A DNA stretch of 64,000 nt from NCBI GenBank assembly GCA_024742485.1, contig JANSYK010000002.1, positions 558,001 through 622,000 of the forward strand, given 5' to 3'. The position numbers were made by a program, and so were the translations under genes. The notes under the pieces were generated by a model. That model worked only from the letters and a program-made list of their open reading frames with translations, ran no database searches and had not been told where the DNA came from. Source of the DNA: Alphaproteobacteria bacterium. Lineage in GTDB: Bacteria; Pseudomonadota; Alphaproteobacteria; Rhizobiales; Rhizobiaceae. Positions 28,371 through 38,436 of the stretch are shown one piece after another. The first letter of the stretch is position 1; each line of letters opens with the position of its first letter.

Positions 28371-28618
28371 TGAATGCTCACTGTGCTGAGCTCGTCCTCA
28401 ATGGCTTTTCCATAGGCCGTTGAAAGGTCATCGCTGAGCAGAATCGGCGTTCCATCGGCGCCAAACAGCGCCCACAAATCAATACCTGATTCAATCTTCG
28501 GCGCACCTGGAAAGCGCTCTGTGACCTCGTCTGAGGTGATTTTGCGAATGTAACCGATTTTCCCCGCCCCCAAATCGGCCAAGGCGTCCTTGCTGACGTA
28601 AATCTGATTGTCATTCAT
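28367..28618 (-). CDS. DUF1150-family protein
   Basis: This is a small 83-residue protein of the DUF1150 family, widespread in Alphaproteobacteria and without known function. Recognisable are IRKITSDEVTERFPGAPKI and GIDLWALFGADGTPILLSDDLSTAYGKAIEDELSTVSIH, with the typical LWALFGADGTP core. It lies about 60 bases after hsp20 on the same strand and is probably in the same heat-controlled transcript, an arrangement that recurs in Rhizobiales and suggests a role next to the chaperone. Its stop codon is shared with the end of repeat copy C. Confidence 0.85.
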   Translation of the reverse strand: MNDNQIYVSKDALADLGAGKIGYIRKITSDEVTERFPGAPKIESGIDLWALFGADGTPILLSDDLSTAYGKAIEDELSTVSIH

Positions 28619-28677
28619 GGTCTACATCCTCCTTCGAGGTTGCCAGGGCCTCACCTGCGGCCTGGTTTCCCGCCACT

Positions 28678-29097
28678 CTATTCATCGACGGAAATATTGA
28701 TTGTCTTGGCTTCCATCTGCGGCTGCGGTTTCGCAAGATCAATGGCGAGCATGCCGTTCTTGAGATCCGCACCCAGCACCCGCATGCCGTCCGCCAGCAT
28801 GAAACTGCGCTGAAACTGCCGTGCCGCAATCCCGCGGTGCAGGTAATCGCGGTCTTCCGCGTCGACCTGACGGCCTCTGATGGTCAACTGTCCGTCCTGA
28901 ACGGTGACATCAAGGTCGGATTGTGTAAATCCGGCCACAGCAAGCGTGATGCGCAGTTTTTCGGTGTCACCCGACGTGACACGTTCGATATTGTAGGGCG
29001 GGTACCCATCGCTCCCCTTGGCAATGCGCTCAAGGGTCTTTTCCATTGCGTCGAAGCCAAGCAGAAGCGGGCTCGAAAAAGGTGTCATACGTGACAT
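28678..29097 (-). CDS. Small heat shock protein Hsp20/IbpA family
   Basis: This ATP-independent holdase binds unfolding proteins under heat stress. The 139-residue product has an N-terminal PFSSPLLLGFDAMEKTLERIAKGSDGYPPYNIER, the alpha-crystallin domain (SGDTEKLRITLAVAGFTQSDLDVTVQDGQLTIRGR, then YLHRGIAARQFQRSFMLADGMRVLGADLKNGMLAIDL), and a C-terminal tail with EAKTINI, similar to rhizobial class A Hsp20. The leader can fold into a hairpin near the ribosome binding site (see 29107-29130), and a sigma-32-type promoter lies at 29167-29194. The two together indicate heat control at transcription and translation. Confidence 0.95.
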   Translation of the reverse strand: MSRMTPFSSPLLLGFDAMEKTLERIAKGSDGYPPYNIERVTSGDTEKLRITLAVAGFTQSDLDVTVQDGQLTIRGRQVDAEDRDYLHRGIAARQFQRSFMLADGMRVLGADLKNGMLAIDLAKPQPQMEAKTINISVDE

Positions 29098-29106
29098 GGT
29101 CCAATC

Positions 29107-29130
29107 CTGTCCTTGTTTTCAAGCGACAAT
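29107..29130 (-). promoter_or_regulatory. ROSE-like RNA thermometer hairpin in the hsp20 leader
   Basis: On the minus strand the leader contains UGUCGCUUG, an AAAA loop, and CAAGGACA. The arms pair with one bulged G, and the 5' arm includes UCGCU, the UYGCU signature of ROSE elements, opposite the AGGA of AAGGACAGG just before the start codon. This matches known rhizobial small heat shock genes. It was inferred by eye; no fold was calculated, and the real Shine-Dalgarno AGGA (29105-29108) is only partly inside the stem. Confidence 0.5.
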
Positions 29131-29166
29131 GTCCCGGGCCTGATTGCAGCACCCGTACTGGTCCTA

Positions 29167-29194
29167 ATATGGTGTCTGTAAATCGTTTCGCAAG
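29167..29194 (-). promoter_or_regulatory. Probable sigma-32 (RpoH) promoter of hsp20
   Basis: Reading the minus strand, CTTG (29194-29191) is followed after 18 bases by CCATATTA (29172-29165). This fits the alphaproteobacterial RpoH consensus CTTG-N17/18-CYTATNT. Transcription would begin about 60 bases before the hsp20 start. Confidence 0.5.
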
Positions 29195-29315
29195 CGTTTG
29201 AGGTCATCCGGCCAGGGGTTTGAATCCGACGTCTGTTGCGCATACGCTGTGCGGAACGACTTGATCCCCATGGTCACCGGTGATGCCACCCGGGCTCAGC
29301 CGACTGGAGAAAAAC

Positions 29316-30269
29316 ATGACCGGTCCCGCCGAAGAACCGATGAAAATCATAATCGATACCGATCCGGGCCAGGACGATGCGGTTGCCCTATTGCTGGCCC
29401 TGGCGAGCGACAGGCTGGATATTCTGGGTATTACCGCCGTTGCCGGTAATGTTCCGCTGCCGTTGACGCAAAAGAATGTTCGCATTGTCTGCGAGTTGGC
29501 GCAAAAACCCGGCGTCAAGGTCTTTGCCGGTTCCAGGGCTCCCATGAACAAACCCCTGATAACGGCCGAATATCTGCATGGAAAGTCCGGCCTGGACGGT
29601 CCGGTCCTGCCTGACCCTCAAATGCCGCTGCAGCCCCAGCACGGCGTTGATTTCATTGTCGATACGATCCTCAGGGAACCACCGGGCGACGTAACGCTTT
29701 GTACGTTGGGGCCGCTGACCAATATTGGTCTGGCATTGCAGCAGGCTCCCCAATTGAGCGAGCGCATCAAGCAAATCGTCATGATGGGGGGCGGCCTCTT
29801 CGAGGGCGGCAATGTCACGCCGGCTGCCGAATTCAACATCTATGTCGACCCGCAGGCGGCCCAGGCGGTCTTTGCCTCCGGAATTCCGATCGTGATGATG
29901 CCGTTGGATGTGACCCACAAGGTGTTGACGACCAGGCAACGTGTTGCCGACATTGCACAGCTTGGCACACCCGTTGCCAGGGCCGTGGTGGAGATGCTGG
30001 AGTTTTTCGAGCGATATGACGAAGAAAAATATGGGACCGATGGCGGTCCTCTGCACGACCCGACTGTCATTGCCTGGCTGCTGAAACCCGATTTGTTTTC
30101 AGGACGTTATTGCAATGTCGAGATTGAAACCGTGTCGCCGCTGACCGAAGGAATGACCGTTATCGACTGGTGGCAGGTGACGGACCGGCCGCACAATGCC
30201 CTTGTCATCGGGGATGTCGACGCAGACGGCTTTTTCAAGCTTCTGGCAGATCACCTGGCCCGACTGTAG
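29316..30269 (+). CDS. Nucleoside hydrolase (inosine/uridine-preferring family)
   Basis: The enzyme hydrolyses the N-glycosidic bond of ribonucleosides to give ribose and a base. The 317-residue product has the calcium-binding DTDPGQDDAVALLLAL motif at the N-terminus, LCTLGPLTNIGLAL, MMGGGLFEGGNVTPAAEFNIYVDPQAA, and LHDPTVIAWLL, all family hallmarks. ATG 29316 is preferred because GGAGA lies 6 bases before it; ATG 29340 is also possible. Specificity (uridine, inosine or others) is unclear. It converges with a ribokinase gene 34 bases away, which could take up the ribose released. Confidence 0.94.
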   Translation: MTGPAEEPMKIIIDTDPGQDDAVALLLALASDRLDILGITAVAGNVPLPLTQKNVRIVCELAQKPGVKVFAGSRAPMNKPLITAEYLHGKSGLDGPVLPDPQMPLQPQHGVDFIVDTILREPPGDVTLCTLGPLTNIGLALQQAPQLSERIKQIVMMGGGLFEGGNVTPAAEFNIYVDPQAAQAVFASGIPIVMMPLDVTHKVLTTRQRVADIAQLGTPVARAVVEMLEFFERYDEEKYGTDGGPLHDPTVIAWLLKPDLFSGRYCNVEIETVSPLTEGMTVIDWWQVTDRPHNALVIGDVDADGFFKLLADHLARL

Positions 30270-30303
30270 GGCAGGCTACCGGCGTCGGATTGCACATCAC
30301 GGC

Positions 30304-31206
30304 CTACCCAAGAGCCTGATCGACCGCCTTTGCAGTTGGAATGGATGGCTGCGCACCGGCTGTCAGACAGGCCAGACTGCCGGCGACCGCGGCCCGTTGC
30401 AGCGCTGTTTTGAAGATCAGCCCCGCGTCCAGCCCGGCGGCCAGATATCCGCAAAATGTATCCCCGGCACCAACCGTGTCGACCGGTTCGATGGCAAGGC
30501 CCTGAACACTGGTGAAAGCACCGTCATGCGCCGCGATCACACCATCGGCACCAAGCGTCACGATCAGCGTTTGGCCCGATAGTCCATGCAGACGCATAAG
30601 TTCGTCCTTGCGCTCTTCATGGTCCTGGAGGGGCCGGTCGGCCAGCCGTTCGAATTCGGTCTCGTTGGCCACCACGATATCGCCCTGCGCCGCCAGCGCT
30701 GCGGCGTCATCGGTGAGCGGCGCAATATTGATCACGGAAACAACGCCCGCCGCACGGGCCGCCTTGAGCGCGGCATCGATCGCCTTGGATGGAACTTCCA
30801 GCTGCAACAGCAGGTGATCGCCCGCCGACATGGCGGCAATCGCTTCCGCTGCGTCGCTTTCATTAACCGCACCGTTTGCACCCGGCACCACGGCTATGAT
30901 GTTCTCACCATGGGCATCGACCATGATCAGCGCTGTCCCCGTCGGACCATCTACCGTGCGGACCCCGGACAGATCGGAACCCGCGTCGCGCAAGAGGTGA
31001 AGGGCCGCCTCGGCGAAATTGTCGGTGCCGACGGCTCCGCGAAACAGCACATGGGCGCCGGCGCGCCGGGCTGCGAGTGCCTGATTCGCGCCCTTTCCGC
31101 CCGCGGCGGTCGCGAAATTTCGGCCTGCGACCGTTTCGCCTGAACTCGGCAGCCGGTCGACGGTCGCGACCAGATCCATGTTGATCGATCCCAGAACTGT
31201 TATCAT
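30304..31206 (-). CDS. rbsK: Ribokinase
   Basis: Ribokinase phosphorylates D-ribose to ribose 5-phosphate. The 300-residue PfkB-family protein reads ITVLGSINMDLVATVDRLPSSGETVAGRNFATAAGGKGANQALAARRAG at the N-terminus (PfkB signature 1 and the GGKGANQA ribose motif). It ends with DTVGAGDTFCGYLAAGLDAG, holding the catalytic Asp and anion hole. ATG 31206 has AGAGGA 9 bases upstream and matches the family start; a longer frame to 31326 is not homologous. The gene is convergent with the nucleoside hydrolase gene, so the two may form a salvage pair; no ribose transporter is nearby. Confidence 0.93.
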   Translation of the reverse strand: MITVLGSINMDLVATVDRLPSSGETVAGRNFATAAGGKGANQALAARRAGAHVLFRGAVGTDNFAEAALHLLRDAGSDLSGVRTVDGPTGTALIMVDAHGENIIAVVPGANGAVNESDAAEAIAAMSAGDHLLLQLEVPSKAIDAALKAARAAGVVSVINIAPLTDDAAALAAQGDIVVANETEFERLADRPLQDHEERKDELMRLHGLSGQTLIVTLGADGVIAAHDGAFTSVQGLAIEPVDTVGAGDTFCGYLAAGLDAGLIFKTALQRAAVAGSLACLTAGAQPSIPTAKAVDQALG

Positions 31207-31406
31207 GACGCGCTTTTCCTCTCGTTTCAGGCGTTTTACGCAGTCGGACACCCGGCGGGCAAGCCAGTCGGCCGGGAAAAACGACATTCGGGGTTTTCCC
31301 TCGCGCAAATTCAATTGCGGCAGCAATTTTCCGGGTGTGGTTCTTTGTCTGAAAACACGCTACAGCAGTGCCGTTCTGAAACCAGCCCGACCGAAGACCC
31401 GCACAT

Positions 31407-34247
31407 ATGGCGTCAAAAAGCCTTCAGATGGATCGAATTCTTGACAGCGACGTGTTGCGCCAAGGCTGCGATGCGATTGTCGCGGAACATCAGGACCCCA
31501 CATCCCTGGCCGCCCGCAATGCGGTCTTTTCTCTGATGAAGCAGACGATCAAGGATGGACGCGCGAAAATCCGCGAACTCCTTCGCGAAGACGGAAGCGG
31601 TCTCTCATGCGTCAGGCGTCTGTCGGCGCTGCAGGATAAAGTCGTTATCGCCATACATGATTTTGCGGCCAATCATGTCTATCCGGTCGACAATCCGTCG
31701 ACATCGGAACACATCGCGATGGTTGCCGTTGGCGGATACGGACGCGGTGCTCTGGCGCCCGGTTCGGATATCGATCTGCTGTTCATACTGCCTTACAAGC
31801 AAACCCCCTGGACCGAGCAGGTGGTCGAATATGTCCTCTACATGCTGTGGGACATGGGATTCAAGGTGGGGCATGCTACGCGCAATATCGATGAGTGCAT
31901 TCGTCTGTCGCAAAATGACACGACGATCTGCACCGCCATTCTGGACGCCCGTTTCCTCTGTGGCGCAAAACCGCTCTTCGACGAAATGGAGAAGCGCTTC
32001 GAGGCGGATGTCATTCGCAATACGGCAAAGGAATTCATCGCCGCCAAACTCGCAGAACGTGATGTGCGGCATCGCAAGGCCGGCGACACGCGTTATCTCG
32101 TTGAACCCAATGTCAAGGAGGGGAAAGGCGGTTTGCGCGATCTGCAGACCCTGTTCTGGATTGCCAAATATTACTATCGCATCAACTCCTCCGGAGAACT
32201 GGTCAAGCGCGGCGTGCTGTCGCGGCGCGAAGCGCAGACCTTTCGCAAATCCGAAGACTTTCTCTGGGCCGTGCGCTGCCATATGCATTTCTTGACAGGC
32301 AAAGCCGAAGAGCGTCTCTCATTCGACATCCAGGGGGAGATCGCCGCCGATCTTGGCTATCAGGATCATCCTGGCCTGTCGGCGGTCGAGCGTTTCATGA
32401 AGCACTATTTTCTCGTCGCCAAGGATGTTGGCGATCTGACCCGCATATTGTGTGCGGCGCTCGAGGACGAGCAGGCCAAGGACGCTCCCGGTTTCTCGGC
32501 GGCCATCCGCCGCTTTGCCAGCCGCCGCCGGAAAATACCCGGAACGCTGGATTTCCTACAGGATCAGGGCCGCATTACCGTTGCGGACGAGGAGGTATTC
32601 CGCCGCGATCCCGTCAATCTCATCCGCCTGTTTCACCTGGCCGATATCCATGAGCTTGCCTTTCATCCCGATGCCCTGCGGTTGGCCAGCCGGTCCCTCG
32701 GCCTGATCAAGGCTGCGGTGCGCGATGATGAGGAGGCCAACCGCCTGTTTCTGTCCGTCCTGACGTCGAAGAAACGCCCCGGCTTCATTTTGCGCCGCAT
32801 GAATGAAGCTGGCGTTCTTGGCCGGTTCATCCGCGAGTTCGGCAAGATCGTTTCCATGATGCAGTTCAACATGTACCACCATTATACGGTTGACGAGCAT
32901 CTGCTCCGGGCTGTGGAAATCATGTCCCGGATCGAACAGGGCATGGAGGATGACGCCCATCCGCTCACCGCCAGCATTCTGCCGGAGATCCATCAGCGCG
33001 AGGTCTTGTATGTGGCCATTTTGCTGCATGATATCGCCAAGGGCCGGCCGCAGGATCATTCGATCGCAGGCGCTGCCATCGCGCGAAAACTGTGCCGCCG
33101 GTTCGGTTTCAGCGACGACCAGGCGGAGCTGGTGGCCTGGTTGGTGCAGGAACATTTGACTATGTCGATGATCGCTCAGTCACGTGACCTGAACGACCGC
33201 AAGACAATTGAGGACTTTGCCGAAACCGTCCAGTCGCTCGATCGGCTGCGTTTGTTGCTGGTCCTGACCATATGTGACATCAGGGCGGTCGGACCGGGCG
33301 TGTGGAACGGCTGGAAGGGCCAATTGCTGCGTACGCTCTATGCTGAGACCGAATTGATGTTGTCGGGCGGCTTTTCTGCCGCAACGAACAAGGTCAGGAC
33401 GGCTGAGGCAAAGCAGAAGCTGGCGGATGCATTGCAACATTGGCCGGAGAAAACCCGCAATTCCTACCTGAAGCTTCATTACCCGTCCTATCTGCTGACC
33501 GTGCAGCTGGACGATCAGATACGCCATGCAGAATTCATTCGGCGCACAAAGGAATCCGGCAAGCCGCTGGCGACCACGGTTCGCACCCATTCCTTTCACG
33601 CCATCACCGAAATCACCGTCCTGGCGCCCGATCACCCAAGGCTGCTGACCGTAGTGGCGGGCGCCTGTTCTGCCGCGGGTGCCAATATTGCCGATGCGCA
33701 GGTTTTTACCACCACCGACGGGCGGGCGCTGGATACGATCATGATCAACCGCGAATTCGATGATGATGACGATGAATTGCGGCGCGCGGAGCGGATCGGG
33801 GCGATGATCGAGGATGTCCTTGCCGGCCGCAAGCACCTGCCGGAGGTGATTGAATACAAAAAGAAGAAACAACGCCGTAAAATGAAGCCGTTCAAGGTCA
33901 AGCCGCGGGTCAGCATCAACAACAGCCTGTCGAACCGGTTCACGGTGATCGAGCTGGAAGGCCTCGACCGCGCCGGTTTGCTGTCGGATATTACCGCTGT
34001 CCTGTCCGACCTTTCGCTGGACATCGCGTCGGCTCATATCACGACGTTCGGCGAAAAGGTGATCGACACATTCTACGTAACCGACCTGTTCGGTCACAAG
34101 ATTACCAATGAGAATCGGCATGGCAACATCGCCGAACGATTGAAGGCGGTCATGGCGGATCTCCGCGATGATGTTCGGCACAATATGCCATCGGGCATCA
34201 TCGCACCGCAAAGGGCCGCTCCGCGAAAGCGCGAAAAGCAAGCATGA
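31407..34247 (+). CDS. glnD: Bifunctional uridylyltransferase/uridylyl-removing enzyme GlnD
   Basis: GlnD senses glutamine and uridylylates or deuridylylates the PII proteins, controlling nitrogen assimilation. The 946-residue product has the nucleotidyltransferase motif [18 protein letters not shown] (from residue 109), an HD phosphohydrolase domain ([16 protein letters not shown]), and two C-terminal ACT domains ([35 protein letters not shown] and [34 protein letters not shown]). Length and order are normal. Its last bases overlap the murJ start (ATGA at 34244-34247). This gene, rpoN and ptsN place several nitrogen regulators within 9 kb. Confidence 0.98.
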   Translation: MASKSLQMDRILDSDVLRQGCDAIVAEHQDPTSLAARNAVFSLMKQTIKDGRAKIRELLREDGSGLSCVRRLSALQDKVVIAIHDFAANHVYPVDNPSTSEHIAMVAVGGYGRGALAPGSDIDLLFILPYKQTPWTEQVVEYVLYMLWDMGFKVGHATRNIDECIRLSQNDTTICTAILDARFLCGAKPLFDEMEKRFEADVIRNTAKEFIAAKLAERDVRHRKAGDTRYLVEPNVKEGKGGLRDLQTLFWIAKYYYRINSSGELVKRGVLSRREAQTFRKSEDFLWAVRCHMHFLTGKAEERLSFDIQGEIAADLGYQDHPGLSAVERFMKHYFLVAKDVGDLTRILCAALEDEQAKDAPGFSAAIRRFASRRRKIPGTLDFLQDQGRITVADEEVFRRDPVNLIRLFHLADIHELAFHPDALRLASRSLGLIKAAVRDDEEANRLFLSVLTSKKRPGFILRRMNEAGVLGRFIREFGKIVSMMQFNMYHHYTVDEHLLRAVEIMSRIEQGMEDDAHPLTASILPEIHQREVLYVAILLHDIAKGRPQDHSIAGAAIARKLCRRFGFSDDQAELVAWLVQEHLTMSMIAQSRDLNDRKTIEDFAETVQSLDRLRLLLVLTICDIRAVGPGVWNGWKGQLLRTLYAETELMLSGGFSAATNKVRTAEAKQKLADALQHWPEKTRNSYLKLHYPSYLLTVQLDDQIRHAEFIRRTKESGKPLATTVRTHSFHAITEITVLAPDHPRLLTVVAGACSAAGANIADAQVFTTTDGRALDTIMINREFDDDDDELRRAERIGAMIEDVLAGRKHLPEVIEYKKKKQRRKMKPFKVKPRVSINNSLSNRFTVIELEGLDRAGLLSDITAVLSDLSLDIASAHITTFGEKVIDTFYVTDLFGHKITNENRHGNIAERLKAVMADLRDDVRHNMPSGIIAPQRAAPRKREKQA

Positions 34248-35815
34248 GCCTGTTTGGAAAATTCGCCAGTGTCGGTGCCGCGACCATGGCGAGCCGCGTT
34301 CTGGGTTTTGTCCGCGAGGCGATGATCGCATCTTTGCTGGGTGCCGGGCCGGTTGCCGATGCCTTTTACGCGGCGTTCCGTTTTCCGAACATGTTTCGGA
34401 GACTGTTTGCCGAAGGGGCTTTCAACTCTGCCTTTATCCCCCTTTTTGCCAAGGAACTGGAAGGTGGCGGACCATCAGCCGCCGAGATCTTTGCCAGGCA
34501 GGTTCTCTCGGTTCTGCTGGTCCTGTTGATCGCCCTGTCGGCGGTGGCGATGATTTTCATGGGACCGCTTGTCGCCACGATCATCGCGCCGAAATTCGTC
34601 GAGATTCCCGACAAGTTCGATTTGACCGTCCAGCTGGCGCGGATCATGTTCCCCTACCTGGCTGCCATGTCGCTGGTTGCCATGCTGTCGGGTATCCTCA
34701 ATTCCTACCGGCATTATTTTCTGGCGGCGCTCAGTCCGGTCCTTCTCAACGTCGTGCTTGTCATCGTTTTGCTGGTCGCAGCCTTGCGTGGTGCCGACAC
34801 GGCCCAAATCGGCGTTGCCATGGCCGTCGGTGTCACCGTTTCAGGTGCCCTGCAATTGGGTCTTCTCATATATGGTGTGCGGCAGACCGGATTCCGGATC
34901 AGCATCGGCATGCCGAAGGTTTCACCACCCGTCAGGCGGCTGCTGTGGCTTGCCCTGCCGGCGGGCATTACAGGCGGTATCACCCAGCTCAACCTTCTGG
35001 TGGGTCAGATCATTGTGTCCGGCGACAATGGCGCGATTGCCGTCATCAACTTTGCCGATCGCATCAACCAGTTGCCACTTGGGGTCATCGGCATTGCCAT
35101 CGGTGTGGTTTTGCTGCCCGAATTGTCCCGCGCCCTCAAGGAGGGTGACCGCACTTCGGTCGTTCAGTTGCAAAATCGCAGCCTTGAATTCGGGCTTGGC
35201 CTGACCATTCCGGCGGCCGTGGCACTGCTTGTCATCCCCGCCCCCATCGTTGCCCTGCTGTTCGAGCGTGGAGCGTTTGATCGTCAGACAACAGATATCA
35301 CGGCAGCCGTTCTCGGCGGTTTTGCCGTCGGACTGCCGGCCTTTGTCCTCAACAAGATCCTGACACCCTCCTTCTATGCCCGTGAAGACATGCGCTCGCC
35401 GATGTGGTTCGCGGCCGCCAATGCCGCCATAAATATCGCGGGCAGCCTGATTCTGTTTCCGCTTGTCGGCGTCATCGGTGTCGCCATTGCCACATCGATT
35501 GCCGGCTGGGTCAACGCACTCATGCTGGCGATCGCCCTCTATCGTATGGATCAGTTCCGCCCCTCGGCGGAAACGGCCCGACGGCTGGCGCTCATTGTCA
35601 TGGGCAGCCTGTTGATGGGGACTTTGCTTTACGCGGCAATGGTCTGGTTCGGCTCACAGCTTCTCGATGGATCTTTCATGTTGCGGCTTGTTTTGATGAC
35701 CGCGGTCATTGTTGTGGCAACGGGGGCCTATTTTTCCTTCGCGATCGTGACGGGTGCGATTGACCGCCAGCAATTGACGGCGGCCCTGCGCCGAAAGGGA
35801 ACGCGGGCGCCGTAA
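34244..35815 (+). CDS. murJ: Lipid II flippase MurJ
   Basis: MurJ moves the peptidoglycan precursor lipid II across the inner membrane. The 523-residue protein is strongly hydrophobic with about 14 transmembrane segments. It begins [34 protein letters not shown] with the family's conserved R-x-x-G-x-x-R-E pattern, followed by [30 protein letters not shown]. The start overlaps the end of glnD, so translation is likely coupled. The glnD-murJ-trpS order is typical of Rhizobiales. Confidence 0.97.
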   Translation: MSLFGKFASVGAATMASRVLGFVREAMIASLLGAGPVADAFYAAFRFPNMFRRLFAEGAFNSAFIPLFAKELEGGGPSAAEIFARQVLSVLLVLLIALSAVAMIFMGPLVATIIAPKFVEIPDKFDLTVQLARIMFPYLAAMSLVAMLSGILNSYRHYFLAALSPVLLNVVLVIVLLVAALRGADTAQIGVAMAVGVTVSGALQLGLLIYGVRQTGFRISIGMPKVSPPVRRLLWLALPAGITGGITQLNLLVGQIIVSGDNGAIAVINFADRINQLPLGVIGIAIGVVLLPELSRALKEGDRTSVVQLQNRSLEFGLGLTIPAAVALLVIPAPIVALLFERGAFDRQTTDITAAVLGGFAVGLPAFVLNKILTPSFYAREDMRSPMWFAAANAAINIAGSLILFPLVGVIGVAIATSIAGWVNALMLAIALYRMDQFRPSAETARRLALIVMGSLLMGTLLYAAMVWFGSQLLDGSFMLRLVLMTAVIVVATGAYFSFAIVTGAIDRQQLTAALRRKGTRAP

Positions 35816-35889
35816 CGGTCGAATTTTCTTGATCGAGAACCCCGCCCCGTGCATAGAGCGTGTCGTTTCTAAGCGTTTCAGGAAATTAC

Positions 35890-36954
35890 ATGTCCGAATT
35901 CAGTCCGCGCGTCTTCTCCGGTGTGCAACCCACCGGCAATCTTCACCTTGGAAACTACCTTGGCGCAATCCGCAAATTCGTGGCGCTCCAGGAAAGCCAC
36001 AATTGCGTCTATTGCGTGGTTGATCTGCATGCCATGACCGCGCAACTCGTTCATGAGGATCTGGAGGAGCAGATTCGTTCCATTACGGCTGCTTTTCTGG
36101 CGGCCGGCATCGATCCCAAGGCACATATCGTTTTCAATCAGAGCCGCGTTCCACAACACGCGGAGCTCGCCTGGATCTTCAACTGCGTCGCCCGGATCGG
36201 CTGGATGAACCGGATGACGCAATTCAAGGACAAGGCCGGGAAAGACCGCGAAAACGCCTCACTGGGTTTGCTCGCCTATCCGTCCCTTATGGCGGCCGAT
36301 ATTCTGCTCTACCGCGCGACCCACGTTCCCGTCGGCGATGACCAGAAACAGCATCTGGAGCTGACCCGCGACATAGCGCAGAAATTCAACAGCGACTTTT
36401 CAGAGCGCATCGAGAAACTCGGCCTGGGCGTCGAAATGATGGTCGGTGAAGAAAGGGTCAATGGGTATTTCCCGCTGACCGAACCGTTGATCGAGGGACC
36501 CGCGCCCCGCGTCATGAGCCTTCGGGACGGCACGAAGAAGATGTCGAAATCCGATGTGTCGGATCTTTCACGCATCAATCTGACAGACGATGCCGACACG
36601 ATCTCCAAGAAAATCCGCAAGGCCAAGACGGATCCGGAACCGTTGCCGAGTGATCTGGAGGGCTTGGTCGACCGACCGGAGGCGGACAATCTCGTCGGTA
36701 TCTATGCGGCCCTGTCGGATCGCAGCAAGGCCGATGTGATCGCGGAGTTCGGTGGTCGCCAGTTTTCCGCCTTCAAGCCGGCATTGAGCGAGCTGGCTGT
36801 ATCCGTTCTTTCTCCGATCAGCACTCAAATGCGCAGCCTTCTGGATGATCCGGCCTATATTGATGGCGTGCTTGCCGATGGTGGTGAACGTGCCGGCGAA
36901 ATAGCCGAAAAAACCATGAAGGATGTCAAGGCAATCATCGGTCTTTTGGCTTGA
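35890..36954 (+). CDS. trpS: Tryptophanyl-tRNA synthetase
   Basis: The enzyme charges tRNA-Trp. The 354-residue class I synthetase has the HIGH-type motif [13 protein letters not shown] near residue 14, [27 protein letters not shown], and the KMSKS motif in [15 protein letters not shown] 35890 has AGGAAA just upstream and gives [16 protein letters not shown] 35860 in frame is less likely. It lies about 70 bases after murJ in the same direction and may share its transcript. Confidence 0.97.
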   Translation: MSEFSPRVFSGVQPTGNLHLGNYLGAIRKFVALQESHNCVYCVVDLHAMTAQLVHEDLEEQIRSITAAFLAAGIDPKAHIVFNQSRVPQHAELAWIFNCVARIGWMNRMTQFKDKAGKDRENASLGLLAYPSLMAADILLYRATHVPVGDDQKQHLELTRDIAQKFNSDFSERIEKLGLGVEMMVGEERVNGYFPLTEPLIEGPAPRVMSLRDGTKKMSKSDVSDLSRINLTDDADTISKKIRKAKTDPEPLPSDLEGLVDRPEADNLVGIYAALSDRSKADVIAEFGGRQFSAFKPALSELAVSVLSPISTQMRSLLDDPAYIDGVLADGGERAGEIAEKTMKDVKAIIGLLA

Positions 36955-37043
36955 ATGCGCGCCTGAACGACTGTTGATCACACGCTTATTCTAGCGACAA
37001 AGTAAGGCTTGCCCGCCGCCAAATCGAATGGCACACTCCGCCC

Positions 37044-37535
37044 ATGGTATCGAAACGACTGTCCAGAGAAGAAGGCCATCGGCGCAAGTTTCTTGTGATA
37101 ATCGATGATACGCCCGAATGCGAACGTGCGGTTCACTATGCCGCAAATCGCGCCCGCACCACGAACGGTGTGTTGCTGATGATGTTTGTCATCGAGCCGG
37201 GTGATTTCCAGCACTGGCTCGGTGTTGAGGAGATCATGAAGGCAGAATCCCAGGAGCAGGCGGAGGCAACCATCGCCAAATTCGCCGCCGATGTGCGCGA
37301 ACGGGTCGGCATCGAGCCGGAAACGGCCATCCGGATGGGAAAGACGGTCGAGGAAATCTATGCACTGATCGAGGAAGATCAGGATATTGCCATTCTGGTT
37401 CTGGCCGCAGGCTCTGCCAAGGATGGTCCAGGTCCACTGGTCTCGTCGATTGCAGGGCGAAGTGCCGCGTTTCCGATACCCGTGACGGTCATACCAGCTT
37501 CCCTCAGCGACGAGGATATCGACGCGCTTTGTTAA
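37044..37535 (+). CDS. Universal stress protein, UspA family
   Basis: The 163-residue product is a single Usp domain: RRKFLVIIDDTPECERAVHYAANRARTTNGVLLMMFVIEP at the start, TAIRMGKTVEEIYALIEEDQDIAILVLAAGSAKDGPGPLVSSIAG later. The G-x-x-x-x-G-P-L-V-S-S-I-type loop resembles the ATP-binding loop of Usp proteins. Such proteins are induced by stress and have no defined enzyme activity. It follows trpS by 89 bases. Uspa-type gene next to trpS is common in Rhizobiales. Confidence 0.88.
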   Translation: MVSKRLSREEGHRRKFLVIIDDTPECERAVHYAANRARTTNGVLLMMFVIEPGDFQHWLGVEEIMKAESQEQAEATIAKFAADVRERVGIEPETAIRMGKTVEEIYALIEEDQDIAILVLAAGSAKDGPGPLVSSIAGRSAAFPIPVTVIPASLSDEDIDALC

Positions 37536-37780
37536 ATCGTTTCATCTCTTCTTGCAAAGCGGGCAACGGTGTTGGCGGGAGATCTGCGGCGCTTGAAGTT
37601 TACTGGCCGGTACCTTATTTTCGGCTACACAAATTAGGTCAGGAAAACCGGGTTCCTTTCGATGAGCAAGAGCCCGTAGCCGACAGGAAAACCCGGCCAA
37701 ACGGCCCAAATTGACAGGCAACCGTCCTCTACCGGGGTGACCGAACGCGGTCGCCGAAATGGCGGACAGGAGAAAAACCG

Positions 37781-38347
37781 ATGTTTATTCAGACCGAGGC
37801 GACCCCGAATCCGGCAACGCTGAAATTTCTGCCGGGCAAAGTCGTCCTGGAAGAGGGGACCGCGGATTTTCGTGATCCGGAGGCAGCCGCCGATGTTTCT
37901 CCGCTGGCGGCAAGGCTGTTCGCCGTCCCCGGCGTAACCGGTGTTTTCTACGGCTACGATTTCATCACCATCACCAAAGATGACGCCGATTGGCAGCATC
38001 TGAAGCCGGCGATTCTTGGCGCAATCATGGAACACTTCATGTCCGGCGTACCGGTCATGAATGCCGGCGCCGACGGACAGGCCATGGGCGATGAAACCGA
38101 ATTTTTCGACGAGGCGGACGAGACCATCGTCGCGACCATCAAGGAACTTCTGGAAACCCGGGTTCGTCCTGCTGTCGCTCAAGATGGCGGTGACATCACC
38201 TTCAAGGGGTATCGCGATGGCCGTGTCTTTTTGCACATGAAGGGCGCTTGCGCCGGGTGTCCGTCATCAACGGCGACGTTGAAACACGGGATTCAGAACC
38301 TGCTGCGCCATTTCATCCCGGAAGTGCAGGAGGTTGAGGCCGTTTGA
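37781..38347 (+). CDS. Nfu-type iron-sulfur cluster scaffold (NifU-like)
   Basis: These proteins assemble or carry Fe-S clusters to target enzymes. The 188-residue product has an N-terminal Nfu domain (FIQTEATPNPATLKFLPGKVVLEEGTADF to LAARLFAVPGVTGVFYGYDFITITK) and a C-terminal NifU-like domain (RPAVAQDGGDITFKGYRDGRVFLHMKGACAGCPSSTATLKHGI) whose CAGC motif binds the cluster with one cysteine pair per subunit. This two-domain form is typical of alphaproteobacteria and mitochondrial NFU1. The 245-base gap before it has no recognisable gene. Confidence 0.94.
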   Translation: MFIQTEATPNPATLKFLPGKVVLEEGTADFRDPEAAADVSPLAARLFAVPGVTGVFYGYDFITITKDDADWQHLKPAILGAIMEHFMSGVPVMNAGADGQAMGDETEFFDEADETIVATIKELLETRVRPAVAQDGGDITFKGYRDGRVFLHMKGACAGCPSSTATLKHGIQNLLRHFIPEVQEVEAV

Positions 38348-38436
38348 CGGCTGCTGCCTGATGTCCGTTTCGGCGGAAGAACTGGTGTTGGAGTGTTTGA
38401 CACACCAAAGATAACGTCCGAACCGGGGCCGCTATC

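Noticed and set aside
37536-37780. 245-base gap before the Nfu-type gene, checked for a riboswitch or small RNA
   Set aside because: There are two similar words (CAGGAAAACC and CAGGAAAACCC), but no consistent fold or known motif could be recognised.
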